A program made the position numbers and the translations under genes. Below the pieces are notes generated by a model. The model had not been told where the DNA came from. It worked only from the letters and a program-made list of their open reading frames with translations, and did not search any database. From positions 1 to 34,439 of the forward strand of contig UQCL01000014.1 of NCBI GenBank assembly GCA_900539505.1: DNA of 34,439 nucleotides, in the 5' to 3' direction. Within the stretch, counting starts at the first letter, position 1. Each line of letters opens with the position of its first letter. Below are positions 23,241 to 30,852 of the stretch, in pieces. The stretch is from an uncultured Campylobacter sp. GTDB lineage: Bacteria; Campylobacterota; Campylobacteria; Campylobacterales; Campylobacteraceae.

Positions 23241-25511
23241 ATAGTTAAAGAAATATATTTTATCGTCGTATCGGCTATCATAATATTTTTTGGGCTTGCT
23301 ACTATTGCGCCCGATTCCGCGCTTGTAGGCAGCGCAGGCAACGCCATCCGCTTGTTTAATACCCAGCTATTCGGCTATTTTGCATACATCTATCCGCTAT
23401 TTTTGCTCGCCTTAGCATACGTAGCCTATAAGCATTTTCGCGGTTTTGACTTTAGATTTTTTGAGTTTAGCATTGGCGCGATTTTGCTGTTTTTTACCAT
23501 TTTGATGGTGCAGTCGAGTCTCTTTGGCGCTAGCGGCGGAGCAGTCGGTAGCTTCGCGGTGGACGGGCTTAGGCGAATGATTGGAAGCGTCGGCGTGTGG
23601 ATTTTTAATATTACGATTTTTGTGCTTTCGCTAGTACTTATATTTGAAGATCGCTTCACCGACATTATCAAAAACTGCTTTATTGGCTCAAGAGACGAAA
23701 GCTCACAGGATGAAATTGGAGATGATTTCGCTAGCGATACGGATGCAGCGCAAAGGGGCGGGCTTGCAAGGCATTCGTCTGCGCAAGGCTTGAGAGGTGC
23801 GGAAAATTTTAACGCTTTGAGCGCAGAGGACGATTCGGCGAAACAGGGTAATTTTGCGGAGCAGGGCGCAAGCGGGCGCGGTTTTGAAGGCGGGCAAAAT
23901 TTTCAAAATTTAAACGATGCTCGCGAGCCCGAGAATGAGCAGAATTTTGGTGACGCGCAGGGTCCGCAGGCTTCCGCTGAACGCGAGCTTAAAATGCCAC
24001 AGAAGGGAAAGCCGAGCAGGCTAAAAAGGGTCGAGCGCCTAAGTGAGGTCGCTGAAAACAAAAGGCTTTTGGATCAGCTCGATAAGGGCAGGGTGGCTAA
24101 GCCCAAGGATTTTAAGCTGCCGCCGCTTGATTTTTTAAACCCGCCGCCGAAAAAGAAAAGTAGCATCGACGAGAGCGAGATTGATCGTAAAATTTATGAC
24201 CTGCTCGATAAGTTGCGTAAATTTAAGATCGACGGCGACGTGGTGCGGACCTACTCGGGCCCGGTCGTTACGACCTTTGAGTTTCGCCCTGCCGCGCACA
24301 TCAAAGTAAGTAAAATTCTCACGCTGCAAGACGATCTTGCGATGGCTCTTAGGGCGCAGACCATCCGTATCCAGGCGCCGGTTCCGGGCAAAGACGTCGT
24401 GGGTATAGAGATCCCGAATCAAAATATCGATACGATCTATCTGCGCGAAATTTTAGAAAGCGACGTGTTTAAAAGCGCCTCCAGTCCGCTTACGATCGTG
24501 CTTGGCAAGGATATCGTGGGGCAGCCTTTCGTCACCGATCTTAAGAAGCTGCCGCACCTTCTCATTGCAGGTACCACCGGAAGCGGCAAGAGCGTGGGCA
24601 TCAACGCCATGCTGCTTAGCCTTTTGTATCGCAACTCGCCCAAGAGCCTGCGCCTAATAATGATCGATCCGAAGATGCTCGAGTTTAGTATCTACAACGA
24701 CATCCCGCACCTGCTAACGCCCGTCATCACGCAGCCTAAGCAGGCGATCATCGCGCTAAGTAATCTTGTAGCCGAGATGGAGCAGCGCTACTCGCTCATG
24801 GCGCAAAACAGGACGAAAAACATCGACAACTACAACGAAAAGATGATGCGCGAAGGCGGCGAAATTTTGCCTTACATCGTCGTTATCATCGACGAGCTCG
24901 CGGATCTGATGATGACGAGCGGCAAGGACGTGGAGCACTACATCGCGCGTCTGGCGCAGATGGCGCGCGCCAGCGGTATCCATCTCATCGTAGCGACGCA
25001 GCGCCCTAGCGTGGACGTCGTCACGGGGCTGATAAAGGCGAATCTACCTAGTCGCATCAGCTTCCGCGTGGGCTCGAAGGTCGATAGCAAGGTGATTTTG
25101 GATCAGATGGGCGCGGACAGCCTGCTTGGGCGGGGCGATATGCTCTTTACGCCGCCTACCGCGCCGGGGCTCATCCGCCTGCACGCGCCGTTTACGACCG
25201 AGAATGAGATCAACAAGATCGCGGAATTTTTAAAAGCGCAAGAAAGCGTCGTTTATGACGAGCGATTTTTGATCGAGAACGAGGGCGCCAAGCAAGAAGG
25301 CGGCATAATCAATCCGCAAAATATCGTGCTTGACGAGCTTTACGACGAGGCGAAAGCGATCGTTTTGGAGGAGGAGAAGACCTCGATCAGCTACCTGCAG
25401 CGCCGCTTGCGTATCGGATACAATCGCGCCGCGACGATCATCGAGCAGCTCGAACAGATGGGCGTTTTAAGTGAGATCAACGCCAAAGGTCAGCGCGACA
25501 TAATCAAGTAA
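23241..25511 (+). CDS. ftsK: DNA translocase FtsK
   Basis: Divisome DNA pump that clears chromosome ends at the septum. From ATA at 23241 it is 756 aa. N-terminal membrane domain of about four segments, a charged Glu/Gln/Asn-rich linker (about 190-260), alpha/beta RecA-like motor with Walker A GTTGSGKS (444-451) and Walker B VVIIDELADLM, and a C-terminal gamma winged helix (LQRRLRIGYNRAATIIEQLEQMGVL) that reads polarity sites. The start is in doubt: using TTG at 23352 would give 719 aa and drop the first membrane segment (YFIVVSAIIIFFGLATI), which the family keeps. The AAGGA before ATA favours 23241. Confidence 0.92.
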   Translation: MVKEIYFIVVSAIIIFFGLATIAPDSALVGSAGNAIRLFNTQLFGYFAYIYPLFLLALAYVAYKHFRGFDFRFFEFSIGAILLFFTILMVQSSLFGASGGAVGSFAVDGLRRMIGSVGVWIFNITIFVLSLVLIFEDRFTDIIKNCFIGSRDESSQDEIGDDFASDTDAAQRGGLARHSSAQGLRGAENFNALSAEDDSAKQGNFAEQGASGRGFEGGQNFQNLNDAREPENEQNFGDAQGPQASAERELKMPQKGKPSRLKRVERLSEVAENKRLLDQLDKGRVAKPKDFKLPPLDFLNPPPKKKSSIDESEIDRKIYDLLDKLRKFKIDGDVVRTYSGPVVTTFEFRPAAHIKVSKILTLQDDLAMALRAQTIRIQAPVPGKDVVGIEIPNQNIDTIYLREILESDVFKSASSPLTIVLGKDIVGQPFVTDLKKLPHLLIAGTTGSGKSVGINAMLLSLLYRNSPKSLRLIMIDPKMLEFSIYNDIPHLLTPVITQPKQAIIALSNLVAEMEQRYSLMAQNRTKNIDNYNEKMMREGGEILPYIVVIIDELADLMMTSGKDVEHYIARLAQMARASGIHLIVATQRPSVDVVTGLIKANLPSRISFRVGSKVDSKVILDQMGADSLLGRGDMLFTPPTAPGLIRLHAPFTTENEINKIAEFLKAQESVVYDERFLIENEGAKQEGGIINPQNIVLDELYDEAKAIVLEEEKTSISYLQRRLRIGYNRAATIIEQLEQMGVLSEINAKGQRDIIK

Positions 25512-25536
25512 GCTTTAAAATTTCGATGAAATTTAA

Positions 25537-25655
25537 GCGGTGAAATTTTAAAATTTACTAGACTTACGGCGTTGGAATTTTTGAAATTTAATCTATCTGC
25601 GTCGGTGAAATTTTAAAATTTATCGGATATGAAGCGGTGGAATTTTAAAATTTGC
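25537..25655. repeat. Four tandem 32-33 bp imperfect repeats after ftsK
   Basis: Units begin at 25537, 25569, 25602 and 25634 (steps of 32, 33 and 32). Each starts GCGGTG or a close variant, followed by GAAATTTTAAAATTTA or a close variant; the rest of each unit (about 12 bases) is not conserved. The first unit starts 25 bases after the ftsK stop. Confidence 0.75.
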
Positions 25656-26796
25656 GCGTTCTGCAGCTCGCGCTTGTGCTTCTGTGGCTGCAGCAAGGCG
25701 GACGGTTTACATGGATGCGCGTATGCGATCAAAGTTCTTTGCGGTGCGGCGGCGCTTCGAAGTAGAGCTCGGCAGGTACAAACAGCACGTTTTGCAGCTT
25801 GTGTTTACTGCGCGCCCGTTTTAAGACGTATTAAAATTTAAGGCGCGGTTTAATTGAGCGCTGTGTTCTTGGCGCCAAATTTTAAAAGCGGCGTGAAATT
25901 TTAGAGCGCAAGCGGAGCAGGAACAGGGCAGGGTTTTAAAATTGAGTGCTAAAAATTTTGCGATTTCAAATTTTATAAATTTACAAAGCTCGGTAGAATT
26001 TAAATTTTAAAATTTTGCTTCTTTTTTGGGTTTTGGAATTTTGAAATTTTAAATTTGCCGCAGCGGATCTAAATTTTAAATCGCGCCGCGACGATATGAA
26101 GCGTTTTACGACTGCGCAAGTGGGAGAAGTTGCTACGGATTTGGCTTGCCGTGTGAGTACATTGGCAGAAAGATTTCATACTTTGAAGGTCGATGCGCAG
26201 AGTACTGAGGTTATCGTTCACAGCGGCTGATTTGCAGTGCGAGTACCCGTGTCACACGCCAAAAATCGATAGATCGTGAACGGCGCGACAAGCTATTTGG
26301 CGCGCAGTGTTTTGTCGGGCGTGTTTCGTAGTGCAGCTGCATGGCATGTTTTGCGAGCGAGTGCTTACATGCTCTACGGCGTAAAATTTTAGAACGGAAA
26401 ATTTATCGCCGTACGCATAAATTTAATAAAATTTGCGACGTAGCGGCGAATAAATTTAAAACGAAATTTCGTACCGGCTGCGGTACAAGCGCGTTTTACG
26501 GCGAAGTCGCTTATTGTAAGATACGGTGCGTTTTACGTTGTCCGTGCGCTGAAAATCGATCGGCATGTGAGCGCGTTTACAATGATGTTGCGGCATAAAA
26601 TTTTGTAACTATCACGCGCTATTCGTGTGCGATTTTGCATGGTCGCAGTTTGCGACCTTGTTATCGCGTGCCGAAAGCCGCCGCGATACGCCTGCCAGAG
26701 TAAAATGCACCCACCTGTGTATTAAAAGATAGTGCGAGGTTGCGCTCTGCGGCGCGGCAGCGTGCGTCGAAAGTCGTCGCGGCGCGCTAGAACAAA

Positions 26797-26865
26797 TAGA
26801 ATGTGTGCAATGCACGCTTGCGGGATAACGCAAGATTTGTACTTGTTGTGGTGTGCTATCCCGCA
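26797..26865 (+). ncRNA. Possible structured transcript or leader with competing hairpins
   Basis: TAGAAT at 26797-26802 could be a -10. Directly after it are two mutually exclusive hairpins: CTTGCG/CGCAAG (26817-26822 with 26829-26834, loop GGATAA) and TGCGGGATA/TATCCCGCA (26819-26827 with 26857-26865). They share the bases 26819-26827. No T-run follows. This is a candidate only. Confidence 0.25.
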
Positions 26866-27065
26866 CCGCATGCCGCAAAGCCGCCTATGTGCGAGAAAAA
26901 TAATGCGTGCCGCACGCCAAAGATGCACGATCGCATTGCGCGCCAAAAGACGATGCGCGATCGGCGCCGTGCGCCGCGGGCGCGATGCGGGGTTTGAGCC
27001 TCGCGCGGTAGACGAAGCGTGCACGGCGCACGTAAATGCGAATAAATTTTAAAACGGAGAGATGA

Positions 27066-28226
27066 TTGAGAACCGATAAATGGCTATATTACTTCACCTG
27101 CGCGCTCATTACGATCGGCATGATATTTTCGCTGTCGCTGAGCTCCTATACGGTGCTTCTGCTGGGCGCTACACCACTGCATTTTTTTTATCGTCAGTGC
27201 GCGGTAGGGATCGCCTGCATCGCGGTGATGTGGATCGTCTCGCGCGCCGATCCCGATAAATGCCTAACGCCAGTGTGCATGTCGCTTTTTGCGATAATGG
27301 GGATTTTGATGCTCGCGATGGGCTTTTTGCCCAAATCCCTGGTCGCCGACGTAAACGGCGCAGCGCGCTGGATCAGACTGCCGTTTTTTAACCTCGCGCC
27401 GGTAGAATTTTTCAAGGTGGGCTTCATCTACTTTTTGGCGTGGAGCTTCTCGCGCAAGCTCGATCACTCCAAAAAAAGCATCGGGCGCGAGATCGCGACG
27501 CTGCTTCCTTACGTAGCGCTTTTCGGCTTCGTCGTCATCCTGGTCGCCATCGTGCAAAACGATCTGGGGCAGGTCGCGGTGCTGGGGCTTACGATGATTT
27601 TTATGTCGCTTTTTGCGGGCACTAGCTTCAAGCTCATCGGTTTTAGCTTTATGGGGATTTTGGGGCTTGCTTACGTCTTTATCGTCACGAGCGCGCACAG
27701 GGTCGATCGCGTGCGCTCGTGGTGGGGCGGCGTGCAGGATTTCGTGCTGTCGTTTATGTCGCCCGAAACTGCCGCAGGGCTGCGCATAGAGGACGCTAGC
27801 GCGCCGTATCAGGTCGGACACTCGCTAAATGCGATAAACAACGGCGAGTTTTTCGGGCAGGGGCTCGGGCTTGGAAGCTTTAAGCTAGGATATCTGAGCG
27901 AGGTGCATACCGACTTCGTGCTTGCAGGTATCGCCGAGGAGTGGGGATTTGTCGGGATTTTGCTCATCGTGGCACTATTTTATGCGATGCTATTTCGCAT
28001 CTTCCAGACCGCTAGCAAGTCGCCGAGTAACGTAAATTTCCTCTTTTGCCTAGGTATCGGCTTTATGTTTTTCTTTTCGTTTATCATCAATTCCTACGGC
28101 ATCACGTCGATCTCGCCGGTCAAGGGCATCGCCGTGCCGTTTCTAAGCTACGGCGGCAGCCATCTGCTCGCGGCGTCGTTTGCGGTGGGGCTCGTTTTGA
28201 TGGCGTCGAAAAGGGCTAAATTTTAA
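27066..28226 (+). CDS. ftsW: Lipid II polymerase FtsW (SEDS family)
   Basis: 386 aa, about ten membrane segments. Septal peptidoglycan glycosyltransferase of the SEDS family. Signatures: NGAARWIRLPFFNLAPVEFFKVGFI (about 98-122), QNDLGQVAVLGLTMIFMSLF (about 165-184), and the C-terminal SEDS motif GIAVPFLSYGGSHLL (about 355-369). RodA is the close alternative; the murG neighbour favours FtsW. TTG start at 27066 with GGAGAG at 27056-27061, 4 bases upstream. An ATG at 27062 lies in another frame and stops after five codons. The gap to murG is 136 bases, same strand. Confidence 0.92.
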   Translation: MRTDKWLYYFTCALITIGMIFSLSLSSYTVLLLGATPLHFFYRQCAVGIACIAVMWIVSRADPDKCLTPVCMSLFAIMGILMLAMGFLPKSLVADVNGAARWIRLPFFNLAPVEFFKVGFIYFLAWSFSRKLDHSKKSIGREIATLLPYVALFGFVVILVAIVQNDLGQVAVLGLTMIFMSLFAGTSFKLIGFSFMGILGLAYVFIVTSAHRVDRVRSWWGGVQDFVLSFMSPETAAGLRIEDASAPYQVGHSLNAINNGEFFGQGLGLGSFKLGYLSEVHTDFVLAGIAEEWGFVGILLIVALFYAMLFRIFQTASKSPSNVNFLFCLGIGFMFFFSFIINSYGITSISPVKGIAVPFLSYGGSHLLAASFAVGLVLMASKRAKF

Positions 28227-28362
28227 AGCTTTTGCGGGTTTTGGGCGAGCGCTGTTTAAATTTGGGCGTAAAATTAGAGGCGAATTTGCGCTTAAAATTC
28301 TACGCCGAAGCGCGCCGCAGCTTAAATTTAAGCGCGAAATTTTATAAATTTAAAGGAAAAGT

Positions 28363-29376
28363 ATGGTCATAGCAATCAGCGGCGGCGGCACCGGCGGGCA
28401 TCTGATAATCGCTAAAAATTTAGCAGCTCATCTTGCGAAGCAGGGCACCGAGACGATCTTTATCGGCTCAAACCGCGGGCAGGATCGCGCGTGGTTTGAA
28501 AAAAGCGAGCTTTTCGCGCGTACCTATTTTTTGCAAAGCTCGGGCGTCGTCGATAAAAAGGGTCTTGACAAGCTAGCCTCGCTGCTAAATATCCTGCGCC
28601 TTTCGCTTGCGGCGCGTAAAATTTTAAAGCAAAACGGCGTGCGCGCGCTCATCAGCGTGGGCGGATACAGCTCTGCGCCCGCATCCATCGCGGCGATCCT
28701 TTCTCGCGTGCCGTTTTTTATCCACGAGCAAAACGCCGTTTGTGGGAGGCTCAACCGCCTGCTGAGGCCCTTTGCGCGCGCGTTTTACAGCTCCTATGAA
28801 AAGCCCGCGTTCGCCTATCCGATCGCGGATATTTTTTTCAAGACGGCGCGGCCGCGCACGGCGCTTAAGAGGGTCATCTTTTTGGGCGGTTCGCAGGGGG
28901 CGAGCTTTATCAACTCGCTTGCCGTGGAGCTTGCGCCCAAGCTTTTGAGCCTCGGCTACGGCGTGATCCATCAGTGCGGCGAGCGCGAGTTTGAGCGCAT
29001 CTCGCAGATCTACGCGCAGCAGGGCCTAGATGTACAGCTCGTAGGCTTTTGCAAAAATATGCACGAGCTCATCGCAAGCGCCGATCTTTGCGTCGGGCGC
29101 AGCGGCGCCAGCACGCTGTGGGAGCTCTGCGCAAACGGCCTACCGGCGATATTTGTGCCGTTTCCGTTCGCGGCGGCGGATCATCAGTTTTATAACGCGA
29201 AATTTCTTAAGGAGCGCGGACTTTGCGAAATCGTGCGTCAGCAGGATGCGAGCGGCGAGCGGATTTTGGGCTTGATTGAGAGCTTCGACGTGGCGCGAGC
29301 GAGCAAAGGGCTGCTTGAGCTCGTGGATCGAAACGGCGCGCAAGCGATAATCGACGATGTGATGAGTAAAATTTAA
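28363..29376 (+). CDS. murG: UDP-GlcNAc:undecaprenyl-PP-MurNAc-pentapeptide GlcNAc transferase MurG
   Basis: Adds GlcNAc to lipid I to make lipid II on the inner face of the membrane, 337 aa. N-terminal GGGTGGHL (7-14), SVGGYSSAPASIAA (about 98-111), HEQNAVCGRLNRLL (about 119-132). The C-terminal donor domain has FLGGSQGASFINSL (about 171-184), and the UDP-GlcNAc site is GRSGASTLWELCANGLPAIFVPFPFAAADHQ (about 244-274, quoted here as motif positions 244-254, 258-263 and 269-274). ATG at 28363, AAAGGA upstream. It supplies the substrate used by FtsW. Confidence 0.96.
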   Translation: MVIAISGGGTGGHLIIAKNLAAHLAKQGTETIFIGSNRGQDRAWFEKSELFARTYFLQSSGVVDKKGLDKLASLLNILRLSLAARKILKQNGVRALISVGGYSSAPASIAAILSRVPFFIHEQNAVCGRLNRLLRPFARAFYSSYEKPAFAYPIADIFFKTARPRTALKRVIFLGGSQGASFINSLAVELAPKLLSLGYGVIHQCGEREFERISQIYAQQGLDVQLVGFCKNMHELIASADLCVGRSGASTLWELCANGLPAIFVPFPFAAADHQFYNAKFLKERGLCEIVRQQDASGERILGLIESFDVARASKGLLELVDRNGAQAIIDDVMSKI

Positions 29377-29604
29377 AAGGGTGCAGGCTCGCTTGCGTAA
29401 ATTTGAGACGATCCCTCCGCTAAGTCAGCTTTAAATTTATTAAACCGATTAAATTTAACTTTTTGCGTTTGTGTAAATTTTACGCGGCGCTTTGGTTTGA
29501 GTAAAAATTTGAAATTTGCATGCTTGCGGGCGAAAGACGTTTTTTGATTTGCACAAATTTAAGCTCGCAAACGAAGCCGCGCAAAAGTGCATTGAGCCGT
29601 AAAA

Positions 29605-30516
29605 TTATCTGTGCCTAAAGCTGATTATCGCATCGTCGTTTTCTTGTTGATATTTTTCAAACAGAGCCTGATATCTTTGCGATTTTGCCGGATCATTTGA
29701 ATAAATTCCCACTAGAAAATAACACGCCTCTGCAAATCGTAACTCACACGATCGCTCAAAGTATCGCGTACCCGTTTCTTTGTCGTCATCATCAAAATAC
29801 GCGACGTAACCGAACATAAAGCAGCCTTCGCCGTTACCGAGCTTGCATGCTTTTTTGTATAATTTTCTGCCCTCTTGCGAATCTCTATCCTCGTAGCCTG
29901 CGAGTCTCGTGCAGCTTTCTCCGCCGTTAAGCTCATAACAGCCTTTTTTAAGCAGATCTTTGGCGCCATCTTGCGAAATTTCGCCATTTAATAGCAGCAG
30001 GCTCGAAAGCACGGCGCAGGCATCGCCATCCCCGCCGTCGCAATCTTCGCGAAATCTTACAGGATTTTTCATTTTTAAAGTGCCGTCTTTGGTGCGAATA
30101 GAAATTTCTTTAGGATTTTTGTTTGCGTCTTCGTTTGCTTGATTGATGAGAATTCGGGTTTCATTCAAAGTCTCCGTGCGAGAAGATGCCTTTATCGCTA
30201 TAAAAACCGCGATTATACATATGACAACGAGAGGGAGTATTTTCGGCGTAGATCGATTATTGCGTGGAGTACGGAGGTCTGCGTCTTTGATCAATTGTTT
30301 ATCTCTTGCGGTAGCGACGGAGGGCTTAGGGCTCGGTTTTTGGCTTAAATTTGCGGCCGAACCTGCGCCTGATTTTTCGGTCAAATTTACGGCAGCGTCC
30401 GTACCCATATCTGTATTAGCACTTGTCTCGCAGACATTTTCGTTTGAGCTTTTTAAATTTTTGCCACGTTTTTCTCTCAGTTCATTTATGCGTTGTATGA
30501 TTTCTTCATTATTCAA
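29605..30516 (-). CDS. Membrane-anchored cysteine-rich Sel1-repeat protein
   Basis: 303 aa. Soluble charged N-terminus (about 1-90, Ser/Lys/Ala rich), one membrane segment at about 92-109 (ILPLVVICIIAVFIAIKA), and a C-terminal part of about four Sel1-like helical repeats. Cysteine pairs recur as C-x7-C or C-x8-C: CDGGDGDAC, CYELNGGESC, CKLGNGEGC and CELRFAEAC. That is the layout of the Helicobacter cysteine-rich (Hcp) family, whose members are secreted or periplasmic and disulfide-bonded; here a membrane anchor replaces the signal peptide. TTG start at 30516 with AAGGA 6 bases upstream, and a minus-strand extended -10 TATAAT at 30605-30600. Partner and role unknown. Confidence 0.82.
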   Translation of the reverse strand: MNNEEIIQRINELREKRGKNLKSSNENVCETSANTDMGTDAAVNLTEKSGAGSAANLSQKPSPKPSVATARDKQLIKDADLRTPRNNRSTPKILPLVVICIIAVFIAIKASSRTETLNETRILINQANEDANKNPKEISIRTKDGTLKMKNPVRFREDCDGGDGDACAVLSSLLLLNGEISQDGAKDLLKKGCYELNGGESCTRLAGYEDRDSQEGRKLYKKACKLGNGEGCFMFGYVAYFDDDDKETGTRYFERSCELRFAEACYFLVGIYSNDPAKSQRYQALFEKYQQENDDAIISFRHR

Positions 30517-30756
30517 ATGAAATCCTTTTTGCTAGATAAATTTCACTAGTCGGTTAGCCCCCGGGTTTTATCATTAAAATCGCATCAGCATCAAGAGGAA
30601 TTATATCATCTTGTTTTGAATTTTTCAAAAAACGACGACTAAGAAAAATCCGCAAATTTAGTGCAAATACCCCGTCAAATTTAGACGGGTTCTTGCTGGG
30701 ATTATCGAAGGCCAGGTTTAAATTTCATATACTTTGGACGCGCATAAATTTATAAA

Positions 30757-30779
30757 ACTTGATAGGATTCATATCAAGT
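30757..30779. promoter_or_regulatory. htpG: HAIR-like inverted repeat (possible HspR operator)
   Basis: ACTTGATA (30757-30764), 7-base spacer, TATCAAGT (30772-30779): perfect 8-bp arms. The known HspR operator HAIR is CTTGAGT-N7-ACTCAAG; this site has the same CTTGA/TCAAG cores and the same 7-base gap, with two outer positions differing per arm. It lies just upstream of the htpG -35. Confidence 0.6.
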
Positions 30780-30794
30780 TTATTTATTCTTCTC

Positions 30795-30823
30795 TTGACA
30801 AGATTAGCACTCCATGATATAAT
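30795..30823 (+). promoter_or_regulatory. htpG: Full-consensus sigma-70 promoter of htpG
   Basis: TTGACA at 30795-30800, exactly 17 bases, TATAAT at 30818-30823, with TGA before the -10 (extended -10). Both hexamers match consensus perfectly, which is rare in Campylobacter, where the -35 is generally not conserved. The start codon is about 30 bases from the -10. Confidence 0.85.
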
Positions 30824-30830
30824 CTGCCAA
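30804..30830. promoter_or_regulatory. htpG: Degenerate CIRCE element (possible HrcA operator)
   Basis: TTAGCACTC at 30804-30812 is a perfect left half of CIRCE (TTAGCACTC-N9-GAGTGCTAA). Nine bases later, 30822-30830 reads ATCTGCCAA, matching 5 of 9 positions of the right half. The element covers the promoter spacer and -10, where a repressor would block polymerase. Confidence 0.5.
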
Positions 30831-30852
30831 AATTTTCAAAAAGGACCGCATA

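Larger units (their letters stand above)
25512..27065. other. 1.55-kb gene-free interval between ftsK and ftsW
   Basis: Open frames here are short, lack ribosome sites and have Arg/Cys/Ala-rich random composition; none matches a family. Contents seen: four tandem 32-33 bp repeats (25537-25655); AT-rich palindromes around 25970-26080; a GC-richer half (26100-27050) with hairpins at 26641-26657 and 26817-26865 and a TAGAAT -10-like hexamer at 26797-26802; and the ftsW ribosome site GGAGAG at 27056-27061. Decayed coding sequence or an RNA gene cannot be excluded. Confidence 0.5.
30517..30852. promoter_or_regulatory. Divergent control region, Sel1-repeat gene / htpG
   Basis: 336 bases with no gene. 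Minus strand: TGATATAAT (hexamer 30605-30600) for the Sel1-repeat gene. An inverted repeat CCCGTC/GACGGG lies at 30671-30689. The htpG promoter and operator-like repeats fill 30757-30830 and are listed separately. Confidence 0.6.

Noticed and set aside
25537..25655. CRISPR array
   Set aside because: The period is only 32-33 bases, the conserved part is an AT palindrome, the rest is about 12 bases, and no cas gene is near.
26096..26230. 44-codon frame beginning MKRFTTAQVGEVATD
   Set aside because: No ribosome site upstream and no family resemblance; it could be a relic but cannot be supported.
26341..27052. Several 60-106 codon frames on both strands before ftsW
   Set aside because: Overlapping, Arg/Cys-rich, without ribosome sites; they look like chance frames in GC-rich noncoding DNA.
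27264..27821. 185-codon frame opposite ftsW
   Set aside because: Fully inside ftsW on the other strand; Arg/His/Pro-rich composition typical of an antisense frame of a GC-rich gene.
30671..30689. Terminator between the Sel1-repeat gene and htpG
   Set aside because: The stem CCCGTC/GACGGG is real, but no gene ends nearby on either strand and the T-run is weak.
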